Shown here: positions 44,146-52,907 of the stretch, in pieces
Numbering within the stretch: the first letter of the stretch is position 1
Layout of the letters: each line of letters opens with the position of its first letter
NCBI RefSeq assembly: GCF_001544575.2
Contig: NZ_FCNY02000001.1
Location: 676,654 to 740,653 of the forward strand
Direction: 5' to 3'
Source of the DNA: Caballeronia cordobensis
Lineage (GTDB): Bacteria > Pseudomonadota > Gammaproteobacteria > Burkholderiales > Burkholderiaceae
DNA: 64,000 nt
Notes under the pieces: model-generated
Told to the model about the DNA's origin: nothing
The model's database searches: none
What the model saw: the letters and a program-made list of their open reading frames with translations, nothing else
Program-made: the position numbers and the translations under genes

Positions 44146-45159
44146 ATGAGTCATCGAATGGAACGAGCAATGAATGAAGTTATCGACATAGCGGCGTGGC
44201 GTTGCCTCGCCACCATCGGCGTGCGCTACGAAGGCAACGACGCCGCGTCGCATGAGATTGATCTGAATCAGCTCGGACAGTCCATTCAGGGCTTAGCACG
44301 CATCTTCGCGTTGTGCTCCAATGCGTTGCTGACGGGCGAACTCAACACGCATCTTGAAGCGCTCGATGTCCGCGTGGTGTGCTCGCCCGTCATGGAACAT
44401 CGTTGCTTCGAAGTCCTGGCAATGGTGAAAAGCATGGCGACTAGCAAGGAACTATGGTCCGGCGCGTTTGGGGCCGTGCTTGCTGTCGTGATTCAGTACG
44501 TACTGTCTCGACGCGAGCAAGATCAAATGAAATACGTCAACGAAATATTGTCACGGCGCGATCAGGAAATGTCCCGGCGCGACGAGGAATTCGCTCGACG
44601 CGATCAGAATCAGACCCAATACGCCAGCGAAAGCCTGCAACACGTCCACGATGCGTTGCAGATGGCGTTGCGAAACAATCAGGCGAACACCGAGAGCGTC
44701 GTCGGCATGGCTGACAAGCTGGTGTCGCTCATCGACAAACTCACCGAAATCCTCCGCTCCGCCGCAACCCAGGCGCTCAGTCCAATCGACCGCTCGTGCA
44801 GTCAAATCGATCTCTATGTCGAAGGCGACCGGTTCATGACGCTGGACAAGGACCACAAGCGCGCGTTTTCGCGGGCAGCCGTCGTGCCGTCCGAAAGCAG
44901 GCAGTATGTCGGCGTGATTTCGGAGTTCGACATGACGACCGGCGCATGCAAGGTCACGCTCGACGGCGACACCGAGCGCGTACCCGCCATCGTGATCGAT
45001 CCGTCCTTCAATCGGCCCGACAATCGCTACGTGCAGGCGATGCTTTTCGGCGACGCGCTCCGCTTTTTCGCGAGGGCGGATCTGGACCTGGAAGGCCGTC
45101 CCGTCAGGCTGTACATTTCCGATCCGGCGGAAGATAAAGCGGAACTCGCCGACGCGTAA
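44146..45159 (+). CDS. Unknown membrane protein with coiled-coil segment
   Basis: A 337-residue protein that I do not recognise. An N-terminal region (1-85) is soluble and mixed. A hydrophobic segment around 102-120 (LWSGAFGAVLAVVIQYVL) may cross the membrane. It is followed by a charged repeat (SRREQD, SRRDQE, SRRDEE, ARRDQNQ) and a predicted helix to about 200. The C-terminal half, 230-330, is rich in beta-type sequence (ISEFDMTTGACKVTLDGDTE, LFGDALRFFARADLDLEG). Codon use is less GC-biased than its neighbours. AGGA is eight bases before the ATG. Its stop abuts the flhA stop without a gap, at the end of the proposed inverted segment. It may be an acquired gene. Confidence 0.75.
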   Translation: MSHRMERAMNEVIDIAAWRCLATIGVRYEGNDAASHEIDLNQLGQSIQGLARIFALCSNALLTGELNTHLEALDVRVVCSPVMEHRCFEVLAMVKSMATSKELWSGAFGAVLAVVIQYVLSRREQDQMKYVNEILSRRDQEMSRRDEEFARRDQNQTQYASESLQHVHDALQMALRNNQANTESVVGMADKLVSLIDKLTEILRSAATQALSPIDRSCSQIDLYVEGDRFMTLDKDHKRAFSRAAVVPSESRQYVGVISEFDMTTGACKVTLDGDTERVPAIVIDPSFNRPDNRYVQAMLFGDALRFFARADLDLEGRPVRLYISDPAEDKAELADA

Positions 45160-47265
45160 TCACGCCCCGATCAAATTCACCACCTTCACGTTCCGCGTAT
45201 CCGGCACTTCGGCATAAGAAATCACCTTCAACTGCGGCAAGCTTCTGCGCAAGAACCGCGCGAGCATCGCCCGAAGCGAATGCTGCACGAGCAACACCGG
45301 CGGCAAGCCCAGATTCTGCTGACGCATGATCGCGTTTTGCGTCGAGTTCAGCAGCGTTTGCGCAAGGCCCGGCTCCAGACCCGGATTCGCACCGGTCGAC
45401 AATGCCTGCGACAGCACACGCTCAAGCGTCGGATCGAGGCCCATCACCTGTAAATCGTCGGCGCCCGGATACCACTGCTGCGTGATCGCACGGCCCAGCG
45501 CGAGACGCACCGCCGCGGTGAGATCGTGCGGATCGGACATGCGCGGCGCATGTTCCTGCAACGCATCGAGGATCGTGCGCATATCGCGAATCGGCACGCT
45601 TTCGTCGAGCAGGTTCTGCAACACCTTCTGCAACGTCGTGAGGGACAGCACCTTCGGCACCAGATCGTCCGTGAGCGAAGGTGTGTCCTTGCCGATGCGC
45701 TCGATCAGCGCCTGCACTTCCTGACGTCCAAGCAACTCCGCCGCGTGCGTCACGACAAGATGGTTCAAATGTGTCGCGACGACCGTGCTCGCATCGACCA
45801 CGGTGTAGCCATACACCTGAGCCTGTTCGCGCAAATTCGTGTCGATCCACACGGCGGGCAGCCCGAACGCCGGGTCGGTCGTCTGGTTGCCCGGCAGCGC
45901 GGCCGAAACCTGGCCCGGATTGATCGCGAGCCACTGCCCCGGAAACGCCTCGCCGATGCCCACTTCCACGCCCTTCAGCGCGATGCGATAGCCATTCGGC
46001 CGCAGCTCCAGATTGTCGCGAATGTGAATGACCGGCGGCAAAAAGCCGATTTCCTGCGCGAATTTCTTGCGAATACCCTTGATGCGCTTGAGCAGTTCGC
46101 CATCGCTGTTGCGATCGACGAGCGGAATCAGGCGATAACCCACTTCCAGCCCCAGCGGATCGATGAGCGACACGTCTTCCCAGCTCGCCTCCGCGTTCTC
46201 CGCCGTCGCGGCGGCGGCGCTCGCCGCGAGCGGCGTGACATCGGTGACGGCGCTTTTCTTCTTCGCCTCGGCGCGCTTGTTCATCGTGCGCGCAGCGTAG
46301 ATGAGACCGCCGCCGAGCAGCATGAACGCGAAGTGCGGCATGCCCGGAATCAGGCCCATGATGCCGATGATCACGCCCGTGATCATCAGCACGCGCGGAT
46401 TCTGGAACAACTGGCCGGTCAACTGCGTGCCGATGTCTTCCTCGGTCGCGACGCGCGACACGATCACGCCCGCCGCCGTCGAGATGATGAGCGACGGAAT
46501 CTGCGCGACGAGGCCATCGCCGATCGTCAACAGCGTGTAATTGGTCGCCGCGTGCGCGAAGTCCATGTCGTGCTGGAGCATGCCGACGATCAGCCCGCCC
46601 ACCACGTTGATGACCATGATCAGCAAGCCGGCGATCGCGTCGCCGCGCACGAATTTCGATGCGCCGTCCATCGAACCGTAGAACTCCGCTTCCTGCGCCA
46701 CGGCCTGACGGCGCTTCTTCGCGGTCTCTTCGTTGATGAGGCCGGCGTTCAGGTCGGCGTCGATGGCCATCTGCTTGCCGGGCATCGCGTCGAGCGTGAA
46801 GCGCGCGCCGACTTCCGCGATACGCCCCGCGCCCTTCGTGATCACCATGAAGTTGATGATCATCAGAATCACGAACACGACGATGCCGACCGCGAAGTTT
46901 CCGCCAACGAGAAAGTGCCCGAACGATTCGATCACCTGACCGGCGGCATCCGGGCCGGTGTGGCCTTCGAGCAGCACGATACGCGTCGACGCCACGTTCA
47001 GCGACAGGCGCAGCAGCGTGGAAAACAGCAGCACGCTCGGGAACGCCGCGAAATCGAGCGGCTTTTGCGTGTACATGCTGACGAGGAGCACCATCACCGA
47101 GAGCGCGATGTTGAAGGTGAACAGCAGATCCAGCAAAAACGCGGGCAAGGGCAGAATCATCATGCCCAGGATCATGCAGATCAGGATCGGGCCGGCTAAG
47201 GCGCGAAGGTTCTGCGTGCCCAGCGCGTCAGGCCGTTTGGCGAAAAATCCAGCGCGCGCGTTCAT
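45160..47265 (-). CDS. flhA: Flagellar type III export gate protein FlhA
   Basis: FlhA forms the nine-subunit export gate ring. The 701-residue protein has about eight membrane helices in its first half (LPLPAFLLDLLFTFNIALSV, NFAVGIVVFVILMIINFMVI), the conserved FHIPEP-family cytoplasmic loop (RIAEVGARFTLDAMPGKQMAIDADLNAG), and a soluble C-terminal ring domain that binds export chaperones. It overlaps flhB by four bases (ATGA), so they are coupled. In many relatives flhF follows it; here it converges on an unknown gene. Confidence 0.97.
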   Translation of the reverse strand: MNARAGFFAKRPDALGTQNLRALAGPILICMILGMMILPLPAFLLDLLFTFNIALSVMVLLVSMYTQKPLDFAAFPSVLLFSTLLRLSLNVASTRIVLLEGHTGPDAAGQVIESFGHFLVGGNFAVGIVVFVILMIINFMVITKGAGRIAEVGARFTLDAMPGKQMAIDADLNAGLINEETAKKRRQAVAQEAEFYGSMDGASKFVRGDAIAGLLIMVINVVGGLIVGMLQHDMDFAHAATNYTLLTIGDGLVAQIPSLIISTAAGVIVSRVATEEDIGTQLTGQLFQNPRVLMITGVIIGIMGLIPGMPHFAFMLLGGGLIYAARTMNKRAEAKKKSAVTDVTPLAASAAAATAENAEASWEDVSLIDPLGLEVGYRLIPLVDRNSDGELLKRIKGIRKKFAQEIGFLPPVIHIRDNLELRPNGYRIALKGVEVGIGEAFPGQWLAINPGQVSAALPGNQTTDPAFGLPAVWIDTNLREQAQVYGYTVVDASTVVATHLNHLVVTHAAELLGRQEVQALIERIGKDTPSLTDDLVPKVLSLTTLQKVLQNLLDESVPIRDMRTILDALQEHAPRMSDPHDLTAAVRLALGRAITQQWYPGADDLQVMGLDPTLERVLSQALSTGANPGLEPGLAQTLLNSTQNAIMRQQNLGLPPVLLVQHSLRAMLARFLRRSLPQLKVISYAEVPDTRNVKVVNLIGA

Positions 47266-48470
47266 GCTGCGGCTCCATTGTCAGTGTTGTCGCCGGTCAG
47301 GGCCTCGGCGGCCTCCCGATCGGCGTCGGCGTCGGAAACGCCGCCTTTGTCCAGTTCCTTCGGCACGTCGAGATCGGACGGCTCGTCCGGCTTGATCCCG
47401 CCGTCTTCTTTGTAGCGCTTGAGCTGATACACCCACGCCAGCACTTGCGCGACCGCGCCATACAGCGCACCGGGAATCTCGCGGTTGATCTCGACGTTGT
47501 GATACAGCGCACGCGCGAGCGGCGGCGCTTCGAGCAGCGGCACGTTGTGCTCGCGGCCCAGTTCGCGAATGCGCGCCGCGACCAGATTCACGCCCTTCGC
47601 GACGACCTTCGGCGCGCGCATCTGGCCGTCGGTGTACTGCAGCGCGACGGCAAAGTGCGTCGGGTTCGTCACGATGACATCGGCGGTCGGAATCGCCTGC
47701 ATCATCCGGCGACGCGCGGCCGCGCGCTGCTGCTGGCGAATCTTGCCCTTGATGTGCGGATCGCCTTCGCTTTCCTTGTGCTCGCGCTTCACTTCTTCCT
47801 TGCTCATGCGCAGCTTCTTCGCGTGCGAGTACAACTGATACGGCACGTCGACGGCCGCGACGAGAAACAGCCCGGCTATCGCCATGCCGCAGCACACGAA
47901 AATCAGATGCATCGCGTCGGCGAGCGCGAGAGAAAGCGGTTTGGTCAGCAGGCCCAGCACTTCGGCCTTGCGGCTCCAGATCGCCCAGCCCGCCATGCCG
48001 CCGACGACCACCGTCTTCAGCACCGACATGCCGAGCTGCACCGGCCCTTGCATCGAGAAAATCTTGCCGAGGCCGCTGATCGGATTGAGCCGCCCGAAGT
48101 TCGGCGCGAGCGGCTTCGTCGTGATGAGCCAGCCGCCGAGCGCCATCGGTGCGGCGAGCGCGGCGAAACCCGAGAGCAAGAGCACCGGCAGCACGGCGAA
48201 CAAGCCTTCCTTGCTCGCGTTCGCCGCGCCGATCATCATCTGGCGCGTGTCGAGCACGGTTTCGTGATTGAAGGTGAACGCGCCGCGCAGAATCGACTGC
48301 AAATGCTGGCTGATCGGCCCCGACAGGCCCCACACGCCGAAAAATCCCGCCGCGAGCAGCGCGAAAGAGGCGAGTTCCCGCGAGCGCGCAACCTGGCCTT
48401 CCTCCCGCGCCTTTTCCAGGCGCTTGGGAGTCGCTGATTCGGTTTTTTCGAGATCGCTTTCTTCTGCCAC
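47262..48470 (-). CDS. flhB: Flagellar type III export switch protein FlhB
   Basis: FlhB controls the switch from hook to filament export by self-cleavage. The 402-residue protein has four membrane helices, and the cleavage motif NPTH begins at Asn269, as in E. coli. The N-terminal DLEKTESATPKRLEKAREEG is diagnostic. The start is GTG at 48470 with AGGG/GGAG about six to ten bases upstream. An acidic C-terminal tail extends past the cytoplasmic domain. Transcribed with flhA. Confidence 0.97.
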   Translation of the reverse strand: MAEESDLEKTESATPKRLEKAREEGQVARSRELASFALLAAGFFGVWGLSGPISQHLQSILRGAFTFNHETVLDTRQMMIGAANASKEGLFAVLPVLLLSGFAALAAPMALGGWLITTKPLAPNFGRLNPISGLGKIFSMQGPVQLGMSVLKTVVVGGMAGWAIWSRKAEVLGLLTKPLSLALADAMHLIFVCCGMAIAGLFLVAAVDVPYQLYSHAKKLRMSKEEVKREHKESEGDPHIKGKIRQQQRAAARRRMMQAIPTADVIVTNPTHFAVALQYTDGQMRAPKVVAKGVNLVAARIRELGREHNVPLLEAPPLARALYHNVEINREIPGALYGAVAQVLAWVYQLKRYKEDGGIKPDEPSDLDVPKELDKGGVSDADADREAAEALTGDNTDNGAAA

Positions 48471-48621
48471 CGGACCCTACTCCGTTGCTTGCATCGTTTG
48501 CCATTGCAAGCGGCGCGAAGCCGCTTTTGGATGAAAGCGATTATTGCGGAAGGCGTCGAGCGGCCATCGGCGGATAAAGCCGGGGAAAAGGGGGTTATTC
48601 GGTAGATGAAAGCGCCGGAAA

Positions 48622-48660
48622 CAAAAGCGGCGCGTGCCTCGCCTGAAGCACGCGCCGTTT
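48622..48660 (-). terminator. Terminator after flgN (works on both strands)
   Basis: CGGCGCGTGC (48628-48637) and GCACGCGCCG (48648-48657) form a perfect 10-bp stem with a 10-base loop, flanked by A-run and T-run, so it can stop transcription on both strands. It lies 23 bases after the flgN stop and separates flgAMN from flhBA. The rest of the 212-base gap 48471-48682 must hold the flhBA promoter. Confidence 0.8.
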
Positions 48661-48682
48661 CGCCGATGATGTTCCGTGCCGC

Positions 48683-49117
48683 TCAGCCGCCCGGCACGCG
48701 ACCGTCCGGGCCGTAGAAGCCGCTTTTCGACGGCGCGACCTGCAATGCGGCGAGCGCCTTGCGGTTGTAGTCCATGCGCGTGCGGATCAGCACACCGTTG
48801 TTGTTGTTGCCCTGCTTCGCGCGACGGGCGGCGGCGGTGAGCAGCGCCCATTGCTCGGCGATCGCGCGGTCGTCGGCGGCCGCGGCTTCCATGCCGACGA
48901 AGCCGCCGGGAAAACCGAGTTCGTTCAACTGCGCGTCGCGGGCCTTTTCGAGCACGGCGATGCGCTCGGTCAGCGCGGTCTTGTTCTCGATGATCGAAGG
49001 CAGCGCCGGAAGCGGCTGCGCGGCGATCAGCGCTTTTTCCTCTTCGACGAGGAGGTTTTCGAAGGCCTGAACAGCGGCGACTTCTTCGGTGACGGTAGCA
49101 AGCAGGGCGTCTTTCAT
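48683..49117 (-). CDS. flgN: Flagellar chaperone FlgN
   Basis: FlgN is the export chaperone for hook-filament junction proteins FlgK and FlgL. The 144-residue protein is almost entirely helical and acidic in its first half (EEVAAVQAFENLLVEEEKALIAA), with the weakly conserved C-terminal NNGVLIRTRMDYNRKALAALQ region that binds clients. Identified by its place after flgM and its pattern. The client genes flgK and flgL are at the other end of this cluster. Confidence 0.9.
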   Translation of the reverse strand: MKDALLATVTEEVAAVQAFENLLVEEEKALIAAQPLPALPSIIENKTALTERIAVLEKARDAQLNELGFPGGFVGMEAAAADDRAIAEQWALLTAAARRAKQGNNNNGVLIRTRMDYNRKALAALQVAPSKSGFYGPDGRVPGG

Positions 49118-49208
49118 TGCATCGCTCTTAAAGCAGAAGCGGTTTCAAAAAGCCGCCCGGTTTCGCGAACGCTCGCCGTCACGCGCTCGTCGCGCGCCGG
49201 GGAAGCGT

Positions 49209-49544
49209 TCAGCCGCCGGTCGGCGGGGTTCTCGTTTGCAGCAGGTCGCGCGCGGTGCTCAGAATGCCGTCGGCGATCTTGCTCGTGTCGATCTTCAGGC
49301 TGCCGTCGCGGATCGCGGCCTTGATCGATTCGACCTTCGCCGTATCGATGTCCGAGCCGTTCGATGCGCGCAGGTCGCTCGACAGCGACGACAAGCTCAC
49401 CGTCGAGTTCTGCGCCGGATTCGCGTCCGACTGTTGCACGTTGCCCGCAGCGCCTTTTGCGTCGTTCTGCGACGCGCGCTGGAGGGTGTCCTGAAGGCTT
49501 GCCAGATTGGTGTTGCTATTCGATTCGATTTTCACGATGTCCAT
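49209..49544 (-). CDS. flgM: Anti-sigma-28 factor FlgM
   Basis: FlgM holds FliA inactive until it is exported through the finished hook. The 111-residue protein is Asn/Ser-rich and disordered at the N-terminus, with the C-terminal FliA-binding helices (DTAKVESIKAAIRDGSLKID, KIADGILSTARDLLQ). It has its own FliA-type promoter just upstream. Followed by flgN. Confidence 0.95.
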   Translation of the reverse strand: MDIVKIESNSNTNLASLQDTLQRASQNDAKGAAGNVQQSDANPAQNSTVSLSSLSSDLRASNGSDIDTAKVESIKAAIRDGSLKIDTSKIADGILSTARDLLQTRTPPTGG

Positions 49545-49564
49545 TCCCGAACGTGTTGAGTCCT

Positions 49565-49592
49565 TTATCGGCGGTGGGTCTTGAAAACTTTA
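49565..49592 (-). promoter_or_regulatory. FliA (sigma-28) promoter of flgM
   Basis: On the minus strand TAAAGTTT (49585-49592) is followed after 12 bases by GCCGATAA (49565-49572). Both boxes match the sigma-28 consensus exactly; the spacer is one base longer than the usual 11. The start of transcription would fall about 49558, 14 bases before the flgM start. Confidence 0.85.
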
Positions 49593-49715
49593 CCCTGCCC
49601 GCGGACTGCCAACTGCCGTTCGACCTGCTTGACGCGCCGAGAGCCTTATCTGGCGGGCTTCGAGCGCATTTGCAACAAAATGAAACAAACGTGGGGGACC
49701 GAACACATCGGTTCG

Positions 49716-50981
49716 TTACAGCGAAATCTCCACCGTCTGGGCGTCTTTCACGACACCGGTGATGATCTGGCCCGCGGCGGTTTTCACACGAATCTGCTGG
49801 CCGGGCGCGGCGTTGTTCATCGCGGTGCCTTCGGCGGAAATCGAGAAGCCGGAGCCGCCAGCGACCACGCGCACGCTCTGGCCGATCGCCACGGAAGTCG
49901 CGGCGCGCAGCATGTCGGTGCGCAGCGGCAAACCCGCCGGCACGCGCGAGAGCGCCACCGCGCCCACGGCCTGCGCCGGATCGGTGACGATGGCCTGCGG
50001 CATCGCGGTGATATCCCCGTCGCGGGCGACGAGATCGGCGTTGGTCAGCACTTCGCCCGGCGCGATCGCGCGCGCAGCCTGATAGTAAGTGGCGTTGATC
50101 GACACGCGCGCCTGGACATAGAGCGTCCAGGGCCGCTCGCCGACGCAGCGCACGCCGACGGTCATGCGGCCCCAGAGCCGCGCGCCGGTCGGCATGAACG
50201 GATCGAGCGCGGAGCAGGCGGCGAGGCCGCGCGGAAACACCGGCGTGACGGCGATCTCGACCTTGCCCGGCAAGCCCGCGGCCTGCTGCTGCAGAAAATT
50301 GAGCGCGGCGACGCGGATCGATTCGCCGTCCTGCATCGCGGCGCCCGCGCCGGCTGGCTGCGGCGAGGCGGTTGCCGCCACCGACGGATTGAAGCTCACG
50401 CGCTGCATCGGCGATGCGGGGCTGGCCGCGATCGGTTTCGCACCCGTCGCGCGGGCGAGGCCATCGTCGCGCGTCACGACGACGGGCATGACATCGCGCG
50501 AGGCCGAAGCCGCGGGCGCTCTCGCGAGCGCCGGCGTGACAGAGGCAACCGGCGTCGCGGGCGCGGCAGCGCGCGCAGGCTTCGCATCGCCGGGACCGGG
50601 AATGACGATCATGCCGCTCGCGTCGTTCATCGAGTCATCGGCGGCGTCGGCGCGGGCTTCGAGTTCGAGCGCGGCGTTGCGCATTGCGGCGTCGGCGGCT
50701 TTCGTCGCGGCGCGATAGCCGGACTGCATCGCCGGGGCGGGTAAAGAGGCGGGCGCGCGCGCGGCCGCCGGAGCCGGAGCCGCGCTCAGCTTCTGCGCCA
50801 TATCGGCCGCGGCGGCGGGATTGGTCTCCGCGTTGCCCGGAATGACGATCATGCTGTCGCCTGGCTGGGCCTGCGCGCTCAACACGACGCCCATGAACAG
50901 CGACGCGCCCAGCGTGCGGCGCGCGAACGTCGCTGCGGCGCGAGCCGTAGGGTTCGATGCACGCTTTGCGGACCTGCTCAT
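49716..50981 (-). CDS. flgA: Flagellar P-ring chaperone FlgA with a long N-terminal extension
   Basis: FlgA is a periplasmic chaperone for the P-ring protein FlgI. The 421-residue protein starts with a signal peptide (ATFARRTLGASLFMGVVLSAQAQ). About 190 residues of Ala/Pro-rich sequence follow, containing two copies of the motif MIVIPG (DSMIVIPGNAETNP and SGMIVIPGPGDAKP). The C-terminal SAF-type FlgA domain is at about 210-421 (RAIAPGEVLTNADLVARDGD, GQQIRVKTAAGQIITGVV). Typical FlgA is about 220-250 residues. I chose ATG 50981 for the GGAGAG six bases upstream. Divergent from flgB. Confidence 0.9.
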   Translation of the reverse strand: MSRSAKRASNPTARAAATFARRTLGASLFMGVVLSAQAQPGDSMIVIPGNAETNPAAAADMAQKLSAAPAPAAARAPASLPAPAMQSGYRAATKAADAAMRNAALELEARADAADDSMNDASGMIVIPGPGDAKPARAAAPATPVASVTPALARAPAASASRDVMPVVVTRDDGLARATGAKPIAASPASPMQRVSFNPSVAATASPQPAGAGAAMQDGESIRVAALNFLQQQAAGLPGKVEIAVTPVFPRGLAACSALDPFMPTGARLWGRMTVGVRCVGERPWTLYVQARVSINATYYQAARAIAPGEVLTNADLVARDGDITAMPQAIVTDPAQAVGAVALSRVPAGLPLRTDMLRAATSVAIGQSVRVVAGGSGFSISAEGTAMNNAAPGQQIRVKTAAGQIITGVVKDAQTVEISL

Positions 50982-51193
50982 CACTTCTCTCCAATTCCTG
51001 ATTCGATCGAGCCGCGAACACAGTGAAAGCACGCGGCGACTTCTACGAAACGAATTCTAGATATCGGCCGAAACGGGCAAGCGTCGAATAGAGGCCCCGT
51101 TTCCCGGTTATTCGTCGGATTAGTTCTTGTGCGCGGCTCCTAAGATGCGTGTCATGCAAAAAGCCCTCGGCCGCGCCGACAGGAGAAACCGCA
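50982..51193. promoter_or_regulatory. Divergent flgA-flgB promoter region
   Basis: These 212 bases separate two divergent flagellar operons and must hold both class-2 promoters. I could not read an FlhDC box or a clean -35/-10 pair with confidence. AGGAG at 51181-51185 is the flgB ribosome site. Confidence 0.5.
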
Positions 51194-51673
51194 ATGCTAG
51201 ACAGACTCGACAAGGAATTCGCTTTTGGCCGTGAGGCGCTCGACGTGCGCGCGTACCGGCAGGAATTGCTGTCGTCGAATATCGCCAACGCCGACACGCC
51301 CGGCTACAAGGCGCGCGACGTCGATTTCTCCACCGCGCTCGCGGGCGCGCTGAAGCACGGCGGCGGCGCATCGAACAACGCGACGCTGAAGATGGCGCAG
51401 CCCGTCAGCGTGAGCGCGAGCGGCGCGATGGCCGTGACGTCGAAGGGCCATATGTCCGGCGCCTCGACGCTCACCGCATCGGGCGGCCCGAGCGACGACT
51501 ACGGCAAGCTCGCCTATCGCGTGCCGAACCAGCCTTCGCTCGACGGCAACACGGTCGATCTCGACGCCGAGCGCGTGCAGTTCGCCGACAACGCGCTGCA
51601 CTTCGAAGCGGGCATGACGGTGCTGAGCTCGCAGATCAAATCGATGCTTTCGGCGATCACTTCAAATAGCTGA
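51194..51673 (+). CDS. flgB: Flagellar proximal rod protein FlgB
   Basis: FlgB is the first rod subunit in the periplasm and is exported without a cleaved signal. The 159-residue protein has the rod-family N-terminal motif [25 protein letters not shown] and the C-terminal helix ([24 protein letters not shown]). I placed the start at ATG 51194 with AGGAG nine bases upstream. First gene of flgBCDEFGHIJ. Confidence 0.96.
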   Translation: MLDRLDKEFAFGREALDVRAYRQELLSSNIANADTPGYKARDVDFSTALAGALKHGGGASNNATLKMAQPVSVSASGAMAVTSKGHMSGASTLTASGGPSDDYGKLAYRVPNQPSLDGNTVDLDAERVQFADNALHFEAGMTVLSSQIKSMLSAITSNS

Positions 51674-51690
51674 GCGCAGTAGGAGAAGAA

Positions 51691-52116
51691 ATGCCCTCTT
51701 TGATGAACATCTTCAACGTCGCCGGCTCGGCGATGTCCGCTCAGGCGCAGCGCCTGAACGTCACCGCGTCGAACCTGGCGAACGCGGACAGCACCACCGG
51801 CCCGGACGGCCAGCCGTACAAGGCGAAGCAGGTCGTGTTCGCGGTCGATCCGCTCGGCGGCGCGCGCACCGCGTCGGGCCAGCAGGTCGGCGGCGTGCAG
51901 GTGAGCGGCGTCATCGACGATCCGAGCCCGATGAAAACCAGCTACGACCCGAGCAACCCCGCGGCGAACGCGGACGGCTACGTGACGCTGCCGAACGTCG
52001 ATCCGGTGCAGGAAATGGTCAACATGATTTCCGCGTCGCGTTCCTATCAGGCGAACGTCGAAACGCTCAATACCGCCAAGCAACTGATGCTCAAGACCCT
52101 GACCATCGGCACCTGA
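51691..52116 (+). CDS. flgC: Flagellar proximal rod protein FlgC
   Basis: A 141-residue rod protein with N-terminal [20 protein letters not shown] and C-terminal [29 protein letters not shown], the hallmarks of the rod/hook family. Lies 17 bases after flgB with AGGAG before the ATG. Confidence 0.97.
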   Translation: MPSLMNIFNVAGSAMSAQAQRLNVTASNLANADSTTGPDGQPYKAKQVVFAVDPLGGARTASGQQVGGVQVSGVIDDPSPMKTSYDPSNPAANADGYVTLPNVDPVQEMVNMISASRSYQANVETLNTAKQLMLKTLTIGT

Positions 52117-52139
52117 TTCGGACATTCAAGGAACACAAC

Positions 52140-52862
52140 GTGACGACCAGCACAACCATCGGCAGCAACGGCACGAACGTGTCGAAGACGCTGCTCGACA
52201 CCATGAACGGCACATCGAGCGCGTCGGCGTCTTCGTCGACCTCGGCGACCGGCGCGCAATCGGCGACGGAACTGCAGAACACTTTTCTCACGCTGCTCGT
52301 GACGCAGTTGAAGAATCAGGATCCGACCAATCCCGCCGACAGTTCGCAGATGACTTCGCAGCTCGCGCAGATCAACACGGTGACGGGCATCGGCCAGTTG
52401 AACACGTCGCTGTCTTCGCTCGCGACGCAGCTTTCCGCGGGCCAGCAGACGCAGGCCGCGCTGCTCATCGGCTCGAACGTGCTCGCGGCGGGCAATTCGA
52501 TGACGGTCGCGAGCGGCGCGTCGTCGAGCTTCGGCGTGCAACTGGCGAACGACGTGAGCGATCTGCAGATCGTCGTGAAGAACGCGTCGGGCCAGATCGT
52601 CAATACGCTCGATCTCGGCGCGCAAGGCGCGGGCGTCGTGCCGGTGACGGGCTGGAAGCCGGTCGATTCGAAGGGCAACACGCTTGCCGACGGCAGCTAC
52701 ACGATCAGCGCACAAGGCACGATCAACGGCCAGCAGGCGACCGCGACGACGCTTTCGGCCGCTCAGGTCCAGAGCGTCGTGCAGATGCCGGGCGGCGCGC
52801 CGGGCCTCAAGCTCTCGAACGGTTCCACGGTGGCGCTCACCGGCGTCGCATCGATTCTTTAA
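52140..52862 (+). CDS. flgD: Flagellar hook cap FlgD
   Basis: FlgD caps the growing hook and lets FlgE assemble. The 240-residue product has the N-terminal FLTLLVTQLKNQDPTNPADSS signature and a C-terminal FLN-like/tudor module (SSFGVQLANDVSDLQIVVKNASG, then DGSYTISAQG). The start is GTG at 52140 with AAGGA seven bases upstream. Confidence 0.96.
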   Translation: MTTSTTIGSNGTNVSKTLLDTMNGTSSASASSSTSATGAQSATELQNTFLTLLVTQLKNQDPTNPADSSQMTSQLAQINTVTGIGQLNTSLSSLATQLSAGQQTQAALLIGSNVLAAGNSMTVASGASSSFGVQLANDVSDLQIVVKNASGQIVNTLDLGAQGAGVVPVTGWKPVDSKGNTLADGSYTISAQGTINGQQATATTLSAAQVQSVVQMPGGAPGLKLSNGSTVALTGVASIL

Positions 52863-52907
52863 ACCCCATTCCCACAGAGCGAGCACGGTCTCGCTGGAGA
52901 ACGACAC

